Shown in pieces: positions 21,229-33,406 of a DNA stretch of 64,000 nt (position 1 is the first letter of the stretch; each line of letters starts with the position of its first letter). The DNA is from Lobulomyces angularis (lineage: Eukaryota; Chytridiomycota; Chytridiomycetes; Lobulomycetales; Lobulomycetaceae): NCBI GenBank assembly GCA_027604685.1, contig JADHYX010000006.1:1-64000 (forward strand). Reading direction: 5' to 3'. The position numbers and the translations under genes were made by a program. The notes beneath the pieces were generated by a model. The model was not told the DNA's origin and did not search any database. It saw only the letters and a program-made list of their open reading frames with translations.

Positions 21229-23025
21229 TTATTCATTAAACATTAAATTACAAGTTTTACAATATGCTTTTTTTTTAAACTCTTTAAAATTTTCATCATT
21301 TAAATTTTTTTTACAATGAAAACAATAAAAATGATTTTCATGAAATCTTTTTCCCATTGCGTTTATACATCTTCCCTAAAAAAAAAATAAGCAATCGTAA
21401 AAAATGAAAAAAAAAAATTTGTAAAATGGCAATTTTTTTTTTTTAAATTTTAATTAACATTTCTTACCTCTATTGGTTTTTCGCACTCTTCGCATATATA
21501 CGCTAAACGTTTGTAGTAGTCCTGCTGACAAAGTGCTAAACCTTGGTGAATGTGAAAAGCTTCATTTTTTTTAAATGGTTTGTTACAATCCTAAATTAAA
21601 TAAATATTTTTTTTTAATTTCTATTAATAACTTACATGACATCCAAAACATCCCTCATGCCACCTTTTTTGAATGTAATTTAAAAAAAAAAAAAAATAAA
21701 AAATACTTACTAATTATCAACAAGTGGTAAAGAACAACGAGAACACGAATTTGCAAAAAGAGCGGCATAGTCTTCACTACAGTATGCTTTTCCATTGTAT
21801 TCCATAAATCCTGCTCCGTTAAATACTTTTCCGCACTGTCCGCAAAAAAAGTGCTCTTGTTTTTATTTATTTATTTATTTTGATTATTAAATTATTTAAA
21901 TCCAAAAAAATATAAAAATGTGGTTGGGGATTTAACAGGGGGTAAATGTTTTTTTTTATTATTTATTTATTTTTTTAAAAAAAAAATAAAAAAAAAAAAA
22001 GAAAATGTGAATAAAAATTTTTAATAACAAAATATAAAACAATGTATCATTATAATATTTTTTTTTATTTTATCAAAATTATTACAGGTTTGCCATCTAA
22101 ACTTTCAAAATACAACGCACCAGCTAAAGGTCTACCACAAAGACCATCTTTAGTTGCCAATTTATTATTCATTTTACTCTTAAGTTTAACTTCACATTTA
22201 AAATGTTCGGGATGAAATACTTTTCCCATAGCTTTTAACGACGGACCATTTCCAATAAGCAACTGACAAGTGTCGCATTTTAAAGCACTTGTTCCTGGTA
22301 CTTTACTGTTGCTATCCTTCATGCTGGATTCAATTTCTTTTCTTGTTAATGTCAAATTTACCCCCGAAAAAGGTGAGGTTGGAGAATTAAATTCACTATT
22401 GATGTTACTGAAACTAGAACTATTGCTCAAACACAATGAAGATAGTAACGGTGAGAGATCAATCAACAAATTTTCAGTTTTTTTTTTTTTATTTAATTCA
22501 GCTTCAACAACATTCAACTCTTTTTTTTTTTCAGTTATTTCTTCCTTTAATTCCGTTTTTTTTTTTGTTAAATTATCCCCCTCCATAATTTCATTTTCAT
22601 TTTCAGTATTTTGTAAAATAACATTATTTTCTCCATTCAATGCAGCAAAGTTAGTAGAAAATTGGTTTGCTAGATTAAATTTTTGAAAATCGCTGTTATT
22701 AAAGCTACTATTGCTTTTCAAGTACAAAGCTTCTGCTAAATTTTTTTTAAAAATTAACGAGGAGGAACTAGCATCCTTTTTTAAGATTAAATTTTGTTCT
22801 ACAACAGGATTGAGAATGTTGCTCAACGATTTTTCCAATGTTACTTTTTGTAGTGAATTTTGCTTTGATATCGTCTTCGCATCAACGGTTAGTTCCTGTA
22901 GATCGGATAGTAGTTTATCTACGCTAGGTTAAAAAATTAAAATAAAAATTAAAAAAAAAAAAATAAAGTTATAGTTAGTAAAAATCTTAAATTTATTATT
23001 TTTTTTCGTTACCTAATTCATCCAT
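21229..23025 (-). CDS. Paxillin-like LD-motif and LIM-domain protein
   Basis: Adaptor expected at adhesion or cortical actin sites. A 13-base coding exon with ATG at 23023-23025 joins to give MDELDKLLSDLQELTVDA, an LD motif almost identical in form to paxillin LD1. More LD-like segments follow (LEKSLSNILNPVV, LLIDLSPLLSSL) in a Ser/Asn/Lys-rich linker. LIM1 starts LKCDTCQLLIGNGP with HPEHFKC and a later LCGRPL; about 17 extra residues, or an unresolved intron, separate its inner ligands. Then come EHFFCGQCGKVFNG and YCSEDYAALF (second half of a LIM), SCSRCSLPLVDN ... CFGCHDCNKPFKK (next LIM), and YICEECEKPIEGRC ... FHENHFYCFHCKK (last LIM), ending CNLMFNE. The count and order fit paxillin's four LIMs, but the first finger of LIM2 is not found in 21870-22076. 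Confidence 0.85.
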
Positions 23026-23371
23026 AATTTTTTTTTGTTTCTTTCGTTCTTTCTATTTTTTTTTTTTTTTTATATTTTATTTGTAAGTCTAAATATAATA
23101 TATCTTTCTTCTTTTATCTTTTATCTTTTTTTTTAATTTTGTATATTTTTATTTTAATATATTTTCATTTTTTTTTTTGATTGGTTAAAAAAAAAAAAAA
23201 TATATAAAATTAAAATTCACAGATTTTAGTTTATAATTTATATATAAAAAACATAAATTTTTTTTGTAACCATAAAAATAAAATAAAATTTATATAAAAT
23301 TTAAAAAAATTTAAATTTTTTAGTACTTTTTTTTTTTTTTTTTNNNNNNNNTACAAAAAAATTAAAAAATA
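23026..23371. other. A/T-rich spacer with assembly gap
   Basis: Near-pure A/T intergenic sequence between the LIM-protein start and the 3' end of the CSC1-like gene. It includes the run of N at 23344-23351. Confidence 0.6.
23344..23351. other. Assembly gap (8 N)
   Basis: Eight N characters directly after a long T tract. The length of the missing sequence is unknown. Confidence 0.99.
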
Positions 23372-26300
23372 TCAAGCATTATCCATAAGCCTAACTTTTT
23401 CAAATTCTGCGTAAAGAAAAAAAAAAAAAATTTAATAAAATAAAATAAAAACATTTTTAATACCTTTTTGATTGATTTTTTCATCTGAAAAAATGGTATC
23501 AGCGGAATTGTCAACAAAATCATCTTCAATAACGTAATTTTTCTGATTGTTTTGCTTCAAAAAATCCTCTAAATTTGAGTACTTGCATACATGGTACTTA
23601 GGCAGCTCTGCTTCAAGTTCTGATGGGAGCCAAACCTATTTGCATTTTAATTTTAAAACATAAAGATGTTAAATTCACCTTAGGCAAAGGCTTCACTACT
23701 GCGGGGTTGTATACTTCTTTTTCAAGATCAAAAGAATCATCTGCATCATTACTTTTCACTTCATTGAAATCTAATCGTTGTTTAAAAAAAAAAAAAAAAA
23801 AAAAAAATTAAATTTTTAACGCAAACAAAAAGGATTAAACCTTCTTCAACATATTTATGAGGTAAATGCAAATTTTTTTTCACATAAAACCAAAAAATGA
23901 AAGTAAAAAAAGGAGTAATAAGGCTCATTATGACAGGCCCTATATATATTTAATTTTTTTTTTTTTTTATATTAAGGTAAAAATAAGATTTGATTTCAGA
24001 AATACCTCTACTATTTTTAAAATTTACTTGCCAAAGTTTCATTGCTAAAACAAGTGTAGTTATTATTTGAAAAATAAACATTCCAATTAAAATTAATTTT
24101 GACACCTATGAATTATTACATTAAGAAAAAAAACGAAACATAATTTTTTAACTAACCTTTGGCCACCAACTACCACCAGTTTCAACCCGAGTTTCGTAAA
24201 CGTAAAATAATTGATATTTCATTACATAGTAGGCCAGCGTAAACACCACTAAACTGAATGGAACAATAAAGGGGGCAACTAGGGAATAACAAGTTGCATA
24301 AACGAAGATGTAACACATTAAACCATACATAACTATGGAAGAGAATATTAAGATATTCAGAATATAAAACAATATTAAATACCAGCATAATAAAAAACTG
24401 GAGGTTGTGCTAACTCATACTCTTCACGCGGAGTTAACTTGAAAATTTTACTATAAAAAATTTTTAATAATAGCGGAAACACTTGAGCAATTTCCATTGT
24501 ATACCCAGTCAAGGACTGAGATGCTAAAATCACAAATGTCGTCGAAAATTTTAAAAATCCTGCAGCAATTGGCATGAAAAGAGTATAGTATAACTAAATA
24601 TAAAGAAAAAATGAATGTAAATTCATTTTTATTTGTAATATGCGGTATTCTTACTCCAGTTTGCTGACCTGCACCATTGAAATTAATTTTAAAACTTGTA
24701 AAATAAGTAAATATTAAGGTAGTGACACCAGTGGTCAAAAAAAACTGGTATATCAGAAAAAAAAAATATTTTTTTAAAACACTTTTTTCAACTCCTTGGT
24801 ATGATTTAACTCCTTGAAGCATTGTCAAGTATCGTAAAATTATCGGTAGTAATAAATTTAATGTTGCTTAAAAAATTTTTTTCGTTATCATGTGTTGGAG
24901 GTCAAAATTAATTTTTCTTACCAAAAAGCAATGGTCCCAGTATAGAGGAAAAAAAAATTGTTGCAGCTTGATGTGTTTCTATAAAATTATATAGTGCTGG
25001 TATATGTTTAAAGGTTTCAACTTGAGTAATGGCAGTAACAAATCCGACCAAAAAAGTCCAACCAAAAATAAGACCAATAAATAGCGCAGCAGTAAACAGT
25101 CTGCGGGTATTTATTATAGCTTTGGAAAGTCCAATGTTACTCCAAATAATATCTTCATAGTCTGGACATAGCTTAACTCGAGTTTCCACAAATTTTTTTA
25201 AATTGTTTGGACCCATCAGATTATTAAGATTCTTTTTGTCAAAAATTCCATTTGTACTATTAGGATTGTCCAACCTATATTTTATATTTTTAAGTACAAA
25301 TTTTAAAAAGATGCTTTATGCTATACGATTTTGCAGCTTGATGACAAGAACTGATACTGTCAAAAGATACAAAAGCAGAGCAGTCACGCTTAAGTTTTTT
25401 AGCACCTTTAAACAGGTTCAGTACAAAGTTTACATTTTAACTAATTACCATATACACGTAAGTCATAAATGCTAGTTTCCAAGCTATTTATTTTTTCAGA
25501 CGCAAATTCTATGGTGTCTACATATTTTCCGCCTTCCTTGTGACGAGGTCTTTTGCCATTTTTAGACTGCAAAAATGTAATTAAACTCTTTTCCAACATT
25601 TTAGTATATTTTAAATGTTCCTCCACTAATTTTGTGTACTTGTGAGATTCTCTACCAATAAAATAATCTTTATAGGTCTTTCTTCCGAACAAAGTTTCAA
25701 AATGATTTTCTAACTCTTCTGTTGTTTTATAATGAGGAAGTCCTGTTACCAACAGTGTTTTATTATGATGTGCTTTTACAAAGTCTTCACTTTTAAACCA
25801 CCTAGCTTTCAGTTCAATGTAATTATTCCACACAACATATAAGTTATCTATTAGTTATAATTTTAGTTATTATTGAGTGTCCAAAAAAAAGTTACAGTAA
25901 CACCAGAAGGACAGAATCCATAAAAGAGTGCTATGCACAAAAAAATAGTTGTAGAAATCAGGATCCTGGTTTACATCTATAAAAGAAGTAAAAAAACAAA
26001 AAAAAAAATTAAGTCCAGTTAATTAGAATGTTATTAAAGTATACCGTTAAAGTGAATGTTGTTGATCGTAAGTATAGTAAGTGAATAGTCTGGTTTTGCA
26101 TCTAATTGTTCCCCGGTACTCGAAATTACGGTTTCAGGTGGTGGACTGATAAAGGCATGAACTATATTAAATTGAAAAGATCAAGTAAATAAAAATTGAG
26201 CAAAAAACTGTTTTTTTTTTGGTTACAAAAGATTAAAGGTAGTCCAAAAAGAGTTGCAAGTAAAAAAAAATGAATTCCAAATTTGATAAATCTTAAGAAC

Positions 26301-26651
26301 ATTACTGCATCCAAACCAATTTTATCAACCGAATTCAAAGTATCTGTTTTTCTTATTGTTAAAAACCACGATAATGGTTTCCTAGTAAGAGGTGGAGGTT
26401 TTTTACTGAAAAAAAGTTAATAAAGTTATATTCATAACTTTTTGTTTACCTTTCAGGAGCATACAGTGATCTTGGTTCATAGATAGTTTTATTAAAAGGT
26501 CTTAAGAAAAATGAAAAAACAATGAGCACTCCTGCGGTAATTGATGTCTAAAAGAAAAGTTTTAAAACTATGAAAATCAATGAAAAGTTACTTGAATCGC
26601 AAAAGCAGTTCCAAAACCGGAAAGATCACTATTGTTATTTCCGTTGTCCAT
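23372..26651 (-). CDS. CSC1: CSC1/OSCA-like mechanosensitive cation channel
   Basis: Multi-pass plasma-membrane protein of the OSCA/CSC1/TMEM63 family (calcium-permeable, osmotically gated). The start MDNGNNNSDLSGFGTAFAIQ leads into a first membrane helix (SITAGVLIVFSFF), then PFNKTIYEPRSLY and DKIGLDAVMFLRF, as in fungal CSC1. The cytosolic domain contains NKTLLVTGLPHYKTTEELEN and DCSAFVSFDSISSCHQAAKS, the RNA-recognition-like fold typical of the family. Then come DYEDIIWSNIGLSKAIINTR and a run of hydrophobic helices (FIGLIFGWTFLVGFVTAI, AATIFFSSILGPLLFG, ATTLIFTYFTSFKI-like, LMCYIFVYATCYSLVAPFIV). The acidic C-terminus ends FEKVRLMDNA at 23372. About a dozen introns. Family assignment is strong; several exon borders were not traced. 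Confidence 0.9.
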
Positions 26652-27300
26652 TTTTTTTGTTGTTAAAAAAAATAGTAGCAGTAATTTAAAATATATAGGG
26701 TTTTTTTGGTTTCCATAGTTAATCGTTGTGCTGTGTTTAAAGAAAAACCAACAACTTTCATTTATCCAATTTTATCAAGCTCAGCATCATGAACACTAAT
26801 AGTAAAGAATGCAACATCACTAATAGTACATTTGAAAAAGTTAGGAATCTCTTGAGAACACCTAAAACCTAACTTGCAAATTTAAAATGCAATTTTTGAA
26901 GTTTATAGTCATTATAAAAAATTATACCCCCAGGAATCATCTTTCACTGAAGCTATTTTTCACATTTTTTGTAACTCAAATCAGTTGTAACATAAAAGTT
27001 TATTACAGTTTAAACTTTTAATGAAATTCACGAAGCTGTTTTAACACAGAAATTTCTATGGATTCCAATTAATTTAAATGTTTTACTCTATACATTTTAA
27101 CAACGTGATTAATGAATGCTACTTTACTGAAATTCTAGACCCAGTTTAATTAGGTGGATAATTGTTTTTTCGTTGTAAGAGCATTAATATAATATTTATA
27201 TAAAATAGTTTAGTATAATATTTAAAAAGTTTAGTATAATTTTAAAAAGTAAAATCTTAGCAATTAAGCAAAAATAATTAAATGGGAAATCTAAAATGTT
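26652..27300. other. Intergenic spacer
   Basis: About 650 bases of moderately complex A/T-rich sequence, with only a few short homopolymers. Between the CSC1-like promoter and the 3' end of the Kelch gene. No gene, repeat array or RNA signature found. Confidence 0.4.
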
Positions 27301-30300
27301 TTAATTAAAAATTAAGGAAGATCTTCTAACATCTATGCTGAAACTTTTCTTGTTCCTTAGCATTGAATTACTCTCTTCTAATTCTTTCCAATTTACAAAC
27401 TTGTTTATTTCCTTTTCTTCTTCGACAGCTCCCCAGTTGACCCTTTCCACATAACTAGCAAAAAAAAGTTAAAAATTATTTTTTTTTATTATTTTCTTTT
27501 TTATTATACTTGAACGGGAATGCTCCAACTTTATTTGCATCTGAAATGTTTTCCCCTCTGCACCAATTATCTAAAAATTAAAACATATGTTAGATTGCAA
27601 ATTTTTAATTTCAGAATAAACCGTCATAAACTTCATAAATTAAAATTAAATCTCCAACTTTTAAAAATATTTCATCATCGTAGCCTGCCCTTGGTTCAAA
27701 TGATCTTAGCGTGACAAAAGTCTTTCCTTTTAGATCTTTATGCTGAACCTGGCTGTAATCGTCTGGTTTAACACTGAGATATTTTCCTTTTCCATTTGGA
27801 TACTTTGTCAAATTTTCCTTAGCTTTTGAAATTTCGTTCAATGGCAGTGTAGCTAATTTTGAACCGCTCAAAGCCTTAGGATCTTTAATTTCACTTAAAA
27901 TATCTTCATTTTTTTTACTAGTTTCTCTTAAGGGTATATTGACTGAGTGAAATAATTCGTTAATAAATGAGGAGGAGGACGACAGGTTATCATAATCACC
28001 ATCAAAATCCTCCAAACTCTCCTTTGCAGTATTGTATCCACCTTCACTTGTTTTAGTGGTGGCAGTATCTACTGTATGAGACGAATATCGCTTTTTTTCT
28101 ACGTACTTTGCATTACTTGGAAAACTTTTGAAACTATCGATACTTTTCATTTCCTTTATTGCCCCAGGTTGAACTCCAAATGTATTATTAACACTATTAG
28201 GAATACTCTGAAAACTTTCAGCACTACCATTACTAATATTTTCACTGTTATAAACTTTGTTAGTAGGGAATGGTTGCAAAATCAGCGGAGATAACTGTGA
28301 ACTTGACTTGCTATTATTTTTTTTAACAGTGTCCCTATCAGACAACGAGCTTACTGAAAAATGGCCAGTTTCTGGGTGTGATGGTGGTGAATAATGTGGC
28401 TAATAAAGTATTTAATCGACAAACAGTATAAAATTATTTTCAACTCACCGGAGTTGTAGACGATGGTTGATCCGATGAAGACTTGTTCGAATTCGAAAAA
28501 TTTTTATTAATTCCATTCATATTTTCTATTTCCTTGTCGACTGCAAAAAAAATACTTGTATAAATAATAATAATTGTATAAAATGAAACCTTCAATTACT
28601 TCGCTCAATGTTAAAGGAACAGTTCCTCTTTCTTCGTTCTCCAAAAGTGTTGAATTCGGTATGAAGGTAAAGTCACTTTGCTTTGGAGTTAGATGTGTTG
28701 AGGAAAAGTCATGAGAATGGTTTTTATCAGAATGACGATTTTGAGTAGAACTTGCTAGTAGATTATTGCTTACTTGTGATGCTAAAGTGTTCTCAACATC
28801 TAAAGAGCTCTTCTTAAAATTGATTTTTTCCTTTTTTTTGTAATAACATGCAACAACGGATATCACAACCATAATTATTAAAAAAACCATTGCAAATACA
28901 ATAAGAGCAATGTTTAATGCACTAAGTCCATTTTCTTGAACATTAGAAATTACTGAAGGAGTCATAGTAGGTGGAAGTGTTATTGGAGTCTTAGTTTCAT
29001 GTAAAAATGGAACTGGAGTTAACCAACTCTGAGATGCTAGATCAAACCTATAAATATTTTGATCGTTTGTTGGTTGGTCCTTTGAAAATAAATCTGTATT
29101 TGCAGAAGCTAAATGTAAAACATTGAATATGCAATCAATTTTAAAAAAAATAAGTTAATTGGGTTGAGTTATACCAAAGCCGGCATTTCCACCTCCCCAA
29201 ATTAAAAGAAGATTTTCAGACTGTAACATGAGGGCATTGTCACGCGGTGTTGGTTGATTAATTTTTTTGAAACTCAAATCGTTCCAATAGAGGGTAGAAT
29301 TTAAAGTCCAAAATTGATTTGTTGGCAATGTACTGTTAAGTATCTTCCCGCCAAAGCAATAAACATCTATTATATCGTTGTAAAAGACTGAAGTGCAGGT
29401 TGTACCAGTGGTAAACTGTGGCTGAAAAACACTGGTTTTTAATGGTTTGAAAAAACCTGTTTCACTTAACGGCACAAATGCAAGAGAAGGTAATACTGAA
29501 GGGATTTCTGAGGAATTTGGATCTTCACCAAAGAGGAGTAACCCTTGTTGGTTAGTTGCAGGAGAGGTCATTAAAACAGGATTTTGCCTATTTGATATAT
29601 AATCTAAAGGTGTATCAACAAATCCAGCAGTTACATTGGTTGGATTGGATTCAATACTTTCAGTGTTAAAGGCATTTATCAACTGTTTTATTAATATTCA
29701 TGGTAATAAAAAAAATTGATATATTATTTTAATATAAATACACTTGAGCTCGAAATTGCTCCTAAAGGTACCAGCTGAATACCACCATAGACATACATAA
29801 CACCCTGTTTCGACAAAAAGCATTGATGGCCTGCTCTGAAGGAAAAAATTTATGAGAATAAATTAAAAAATTGTATCAAACCTGGACCGAAAATTTTCTG
29901 CAACACTGATAGGATTAACCCATTTCATGCTAAGCGTATCAAACTTGTAAATTAAATTTGGGGAATTTACACCACCATAACAGTACATGTTTCCAGATAA
30001 TTTAGTTTCTTCATTGTAGTCAGAAACACAGCAATGTCTGTAGGCTGGATTAGGAACAAACACAGGATTATCAGCTTTGTTTTCCAGTACAGTAAAATTT
30101 GAGTTTGGCGCATCAGAAACAAAATATAAAGTATTTGTAACAGTATCAATAGTTTTTCCACCAAATATTAAATTTCCATTCGAGATTCTAACTATATTAA
30201 TGATTAAAGATACTTCTCTTTGTTAAAATTAATTTACCAGTGGATGCACCAATGGGAGGAGACTGGGCAGTTGAATATGAGATGAAAACGATGAAGAGTA

Positions 30301-30313
30301 AGAGGAGCTTCAT
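27301..30313 (-). CDS. Kelch-repeat, single-pass membrane, SH3-domain protein
   Basis: Receptor-like layout. The N-terminal signal peptide is MKLLLLFIVFISYSTAQS (ATG 30311-30313). An extracellular part of about 400 residues has Kelch-type repeats: YRHCCVSDYNEETK ... MYCYGGVNSPNLIYKFDT and LLIWGGGNAGFG, with further blades around 29330-29480 (VYCFGGKILNSTLPTNQFW). One transmembrane helix follows (ALNIALIVFAMVFLIIMVV, coded about 28840-28920), then a KKKEK stop-transfer signal. The cytosolic tail of about 400 residues is Ser/Asn-rich and ends in an SH3 domain: FVTLRSFEPRAGYDDEIFLK, VGDLILIYEVYDGLF, DNWCRGEN, VGAFPF and YVERV. The SH3 landmarks (ALYDF-like start, W, GxFPxxYVE) are present. It may couple an extracellular ligand to cortical signalling, as Sho1 does in yeast with another ectodomain. 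Ligand unknown. Confidence 0.85.
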
Positions 30314-30909
30314 GGAAAAATGATAAAGCAGGAACTGCCTCTTAATTATTGAAAGTTGTAAGAATGAGGTTTGTAAATAGAATAATTTTACAAATGGAAA
30401 AAAAAAAAAAAAAAAAAAAAAAGGGAAAAATTTTAATGAAAGAAGATGGAACAAATTTAAAAAATTAGTATTGAATCTCTTTTTTATATCTATTTTAAAC
30501 CTATCTTATATCGAATTATTTTTAAAGCAAGGAATGTGCTCAAGTAAACTTTTGAGTTAAAAAGTATGTTGTGAAATTTACACCACTATTATAAAATACT
30601 GAACTAAGTGACTTTTTTACACATTCATTGTTCCTTACTTAAGTTCATCCTAACTTTTGATATTCAGAAAAAAAGTCTTTAATTCATTTTTACAATGAGT
30701 TAAGCATTCCTTCTAAAATTTTTCGTGTCTAAAAAAAATTTAAGTTTGATTTTAAAATTATTTTTGAGTCATAGTATACTTCATAAAACCACTAAAGGAT
30801 TATGATATAAATAAGGAACACAGCAGTCTCAGTTAAACTACATTATTTGAAATTAGAATCATTTTAAACAGCGAGGTTAATAATTTCTATTGTAAATTTA
30901 TTTACAAAA
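30314..30909. other. Divergent promoter region, Kelch gene / GTPBP1-like gene
   Basis: Almost 600 bases between two divergent starts. A 25-nt A run sits near 30396-30421. The rest is moderately complex with no recognisable gene. Confidence 0.4.
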
Positions 30910-33014
30910 ATGGAGGGAACATTTGAAAAAAAAAAACTAAATTACAAAAAGTCCTTTTTAATTGAAAAGTTAGAAAATTTTACTCTACCTAAAGAAGTTG
31001 AGAAGGGAAATGTAGAGTATAAACTGAAGTTAGTCAATCCACCAGTTGAAAGGATTAACCACTTAACCACGCAAATGAAGTGGAGATTAGCCGAAGGCCA
31101 TGGTGAGATGCTTTATGAAATTGGTGTTGCAGATAATGGAACCTTGGTTGGACTTTCAGATGAAGATTTAATTGCTTCTATTGGTACACAATTTTTTCCT
31201 CCAAATTTTTTCTTCTAATTAGTTTATTAGCTACTCTTAAAATAATGGCTTCTCAATTAAGCGCTGAAATTACTGTAGTTAGCGAAAAACTTGTAGAAGG
31301 AACCGGTAGAAAAGTTGCAGAGATTTTAGTTCGGAAAGGTTTTAACGCACTGGATCATTTTTTGGGTATGCAATTAAAAATATAGAAAGTATTTAACTAT
31401 TTTATCTTATTTTAGAAATTAGAATTGCAATCATTGGCAACCAAGATGCTGGTATATCATAATTTGGTTTCTATTTATCTAGAAATTACTTAAAGGTAAA
31501 TCAACTTTTCTGTCTGTGCTGAGCCAGGGTCAGCTGGATAATGGCAGGGGTAAGGCTAGATTAAATTTATTGAGGCATCGCCATGAAATTGAAAGTGGAA
31601 GAACTTCTTCTATCAGTAAGGAAGTTATTGGTTTTGATTCCTCTGGAGAAATGATAAATTACGCCAAGAGTGATGTTACTTCAGGTATTAAGATTGAAAT
31701 TTTTGAAAAATAAAATTTTTTTCAAGTGGAGCAAGTATGTGAACTAAGCACAAAAATTGTTACTTTTCTTGACCTCCCTGGTTTTCAAAAATATCAGATG
31801 ACCACTATTTCAGGATTAAGTGGCAGCAATCCAGTATAAACTCTTTTTGTGTTTTTTAATTTTTAATTTTTTTTAAGGATTATGCATGCCTTGTGCTATC
31901 AGCAACTTCTGGTGGCTTAAATACAGTTAGTTCAGAGCATATAGGCATATCAGTACATTTAAATGTTCCAATATTTATAGTTTTGACAAAGATTGATATC
32001 GCTAGGTATTTTTTAACTCTATGTATTAATGAAAATACGTATTTTTTTAGTGGAGAGATTTTTACCAAAACTTTAAACTCACTATTTCATACTTTAAAGT
32101 CACCATATGTTCGTAGAATACCTATTATAGCTCAACAAGATGATTTTTCTTGGATGGAAAATTTTACCTCTTTGAGAGTGATTCCAATATTTTTAGTTTC
32201 CAGTGTAACGGGAGAAAATTTTTCACTTTTGGAAAAATTTTTTAATATTTTACCCAAGCCTTTAAGTGAGAATGATGAGAAATTATTAGAGGGAGAAGCA
32301 GAATTTAATATTGAAGAAATTTACGAAGTTCCAGGTAAAAATAAATGGAAAAACTTTTTTTTTTAAATTTAATTAAAAAATAGGTGTAGGGAGTGTAGTT
32401 GGGGGACTTTTGTCATCCGGTAGAATAAACTTGCAAACTTGGGCTGGAAAGCAGCAAATATTTTATGTTGGACCTGACTCTAAAGGAAACTTTGAAAAAG
32501 TGTTACTTCATTCCATTCATCGTCAGCGGTGTCCTGTTAAACATATAAAAGCTGGCCAGGCTGCAACTATTGCTGTCAATCTTATTGATGCTCCTATTGA
32601 ACCAGATGCGAAAGTTTTTTACTATAGAAAAGGTTTGGTAATATTACACATTAATTAAGTTTCTCTTCATTTTTATAAGGCCAAGTGATACTAAGCTATC
32701 CCCCAGACTTAAACAATAACATTTGTTGGGAGTTTAACTGTGAACTGTACAGTTTACAAAAAAGTAAATTTTCCTTAAATCACTCTGATGACGAAATTAT
32801 CAACTTTCCTTCTCAAGGAATGGTATATTGTGGAAATATCCGACAAGCAGCCAGGGTGGTCAAACTTTTGGAAATTGAAAGCGATAGTATCAGTGCAGAT
32901 TTAAGATACTTTAAAGTTCGGTTTAAATTTCAGAAGGAGCAGGAATGGGTAAAAATTGGTCAAACAATAATTTTTCGTTCAGATGAGCTAAAATTTGTTG
33001 GCAAGATTGTTTAA
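30910..33014 (+). CDS. GTPBP1: GTPBP1/GTPBP2-like translational GTPase
   Basis: GTPase of the EF1A/Hbs1 superfamily, linked in animals to mRNA turnover and ribosome rescue. The N-terminal region ([27 protein letters not shown]) is diagnostic of GTPBP1. G1 is GNQDAGKST, formed across an intron at about 31452; the effector region contains [21 protein letters not shown]3 is [11 protein letters not shown]4 is VLTKIDIA; G5 is SSVTGENF. Downstream, [18 protein letters not shown] and [16 protein letters not shown] form the domain II barrel, and GQVILSYPP with [14 protein letters not shown] form domain III. About 600 residues, the usual length. The ATG at 30910 gives a Lys-rich leader; a slightly later start is possible. 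It uses at least six introns of 40-60 nt. Confidence 0.93.
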
Positions 33015-33406
33015 AACGATAAAAAAATTTTTTTCAATCAAATCTCAGATATCAATTATTGACTTGAGAAAATATGGAAGATGAAACGTTCTCAGTAGTG
33101 GGATGTATGCACCTTTTGGCCATTATTAATTGCAATTTTTAGTACAGTTCCTTTTTAGTCGGATCCTTTTTTAGTTGTTAAGAGGAATGTAGTTCTCAAA
33201 TTGTTAATAAATTAGAAAGTTCTTTTATTTTGATGTAATAGAAAAATTGTGTTTTGTAGAAATGAACTTCATGATCGAAATCTCCAATTAAGTGTTGGTA
33301 TAATATAATTTCTTAAATGTCAAGTTTCTAAATACTTAAAAAATTTTAAGGTAATTGTGGCTGAGAATTGAAATTTAATAAAAATTTTATCTACAAAGCA
33401 TCTTTA
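33015..33406. other. Spacer upstream of the RNF14-like gene
   Basis: Nearly 400 bases with few homopolymers. No gene seen; holds the GTPBP1-like 3' end and the RNF14-like promoter. Confidence 0.4.

Noticed and set aside
22270..22932. Plus-strand ORFs over the paxillin-like gene
   Set aside because: They are antisense shadows of the Ser/Asn-rich linker; the minus strand gives LD motifs and LIM domains.
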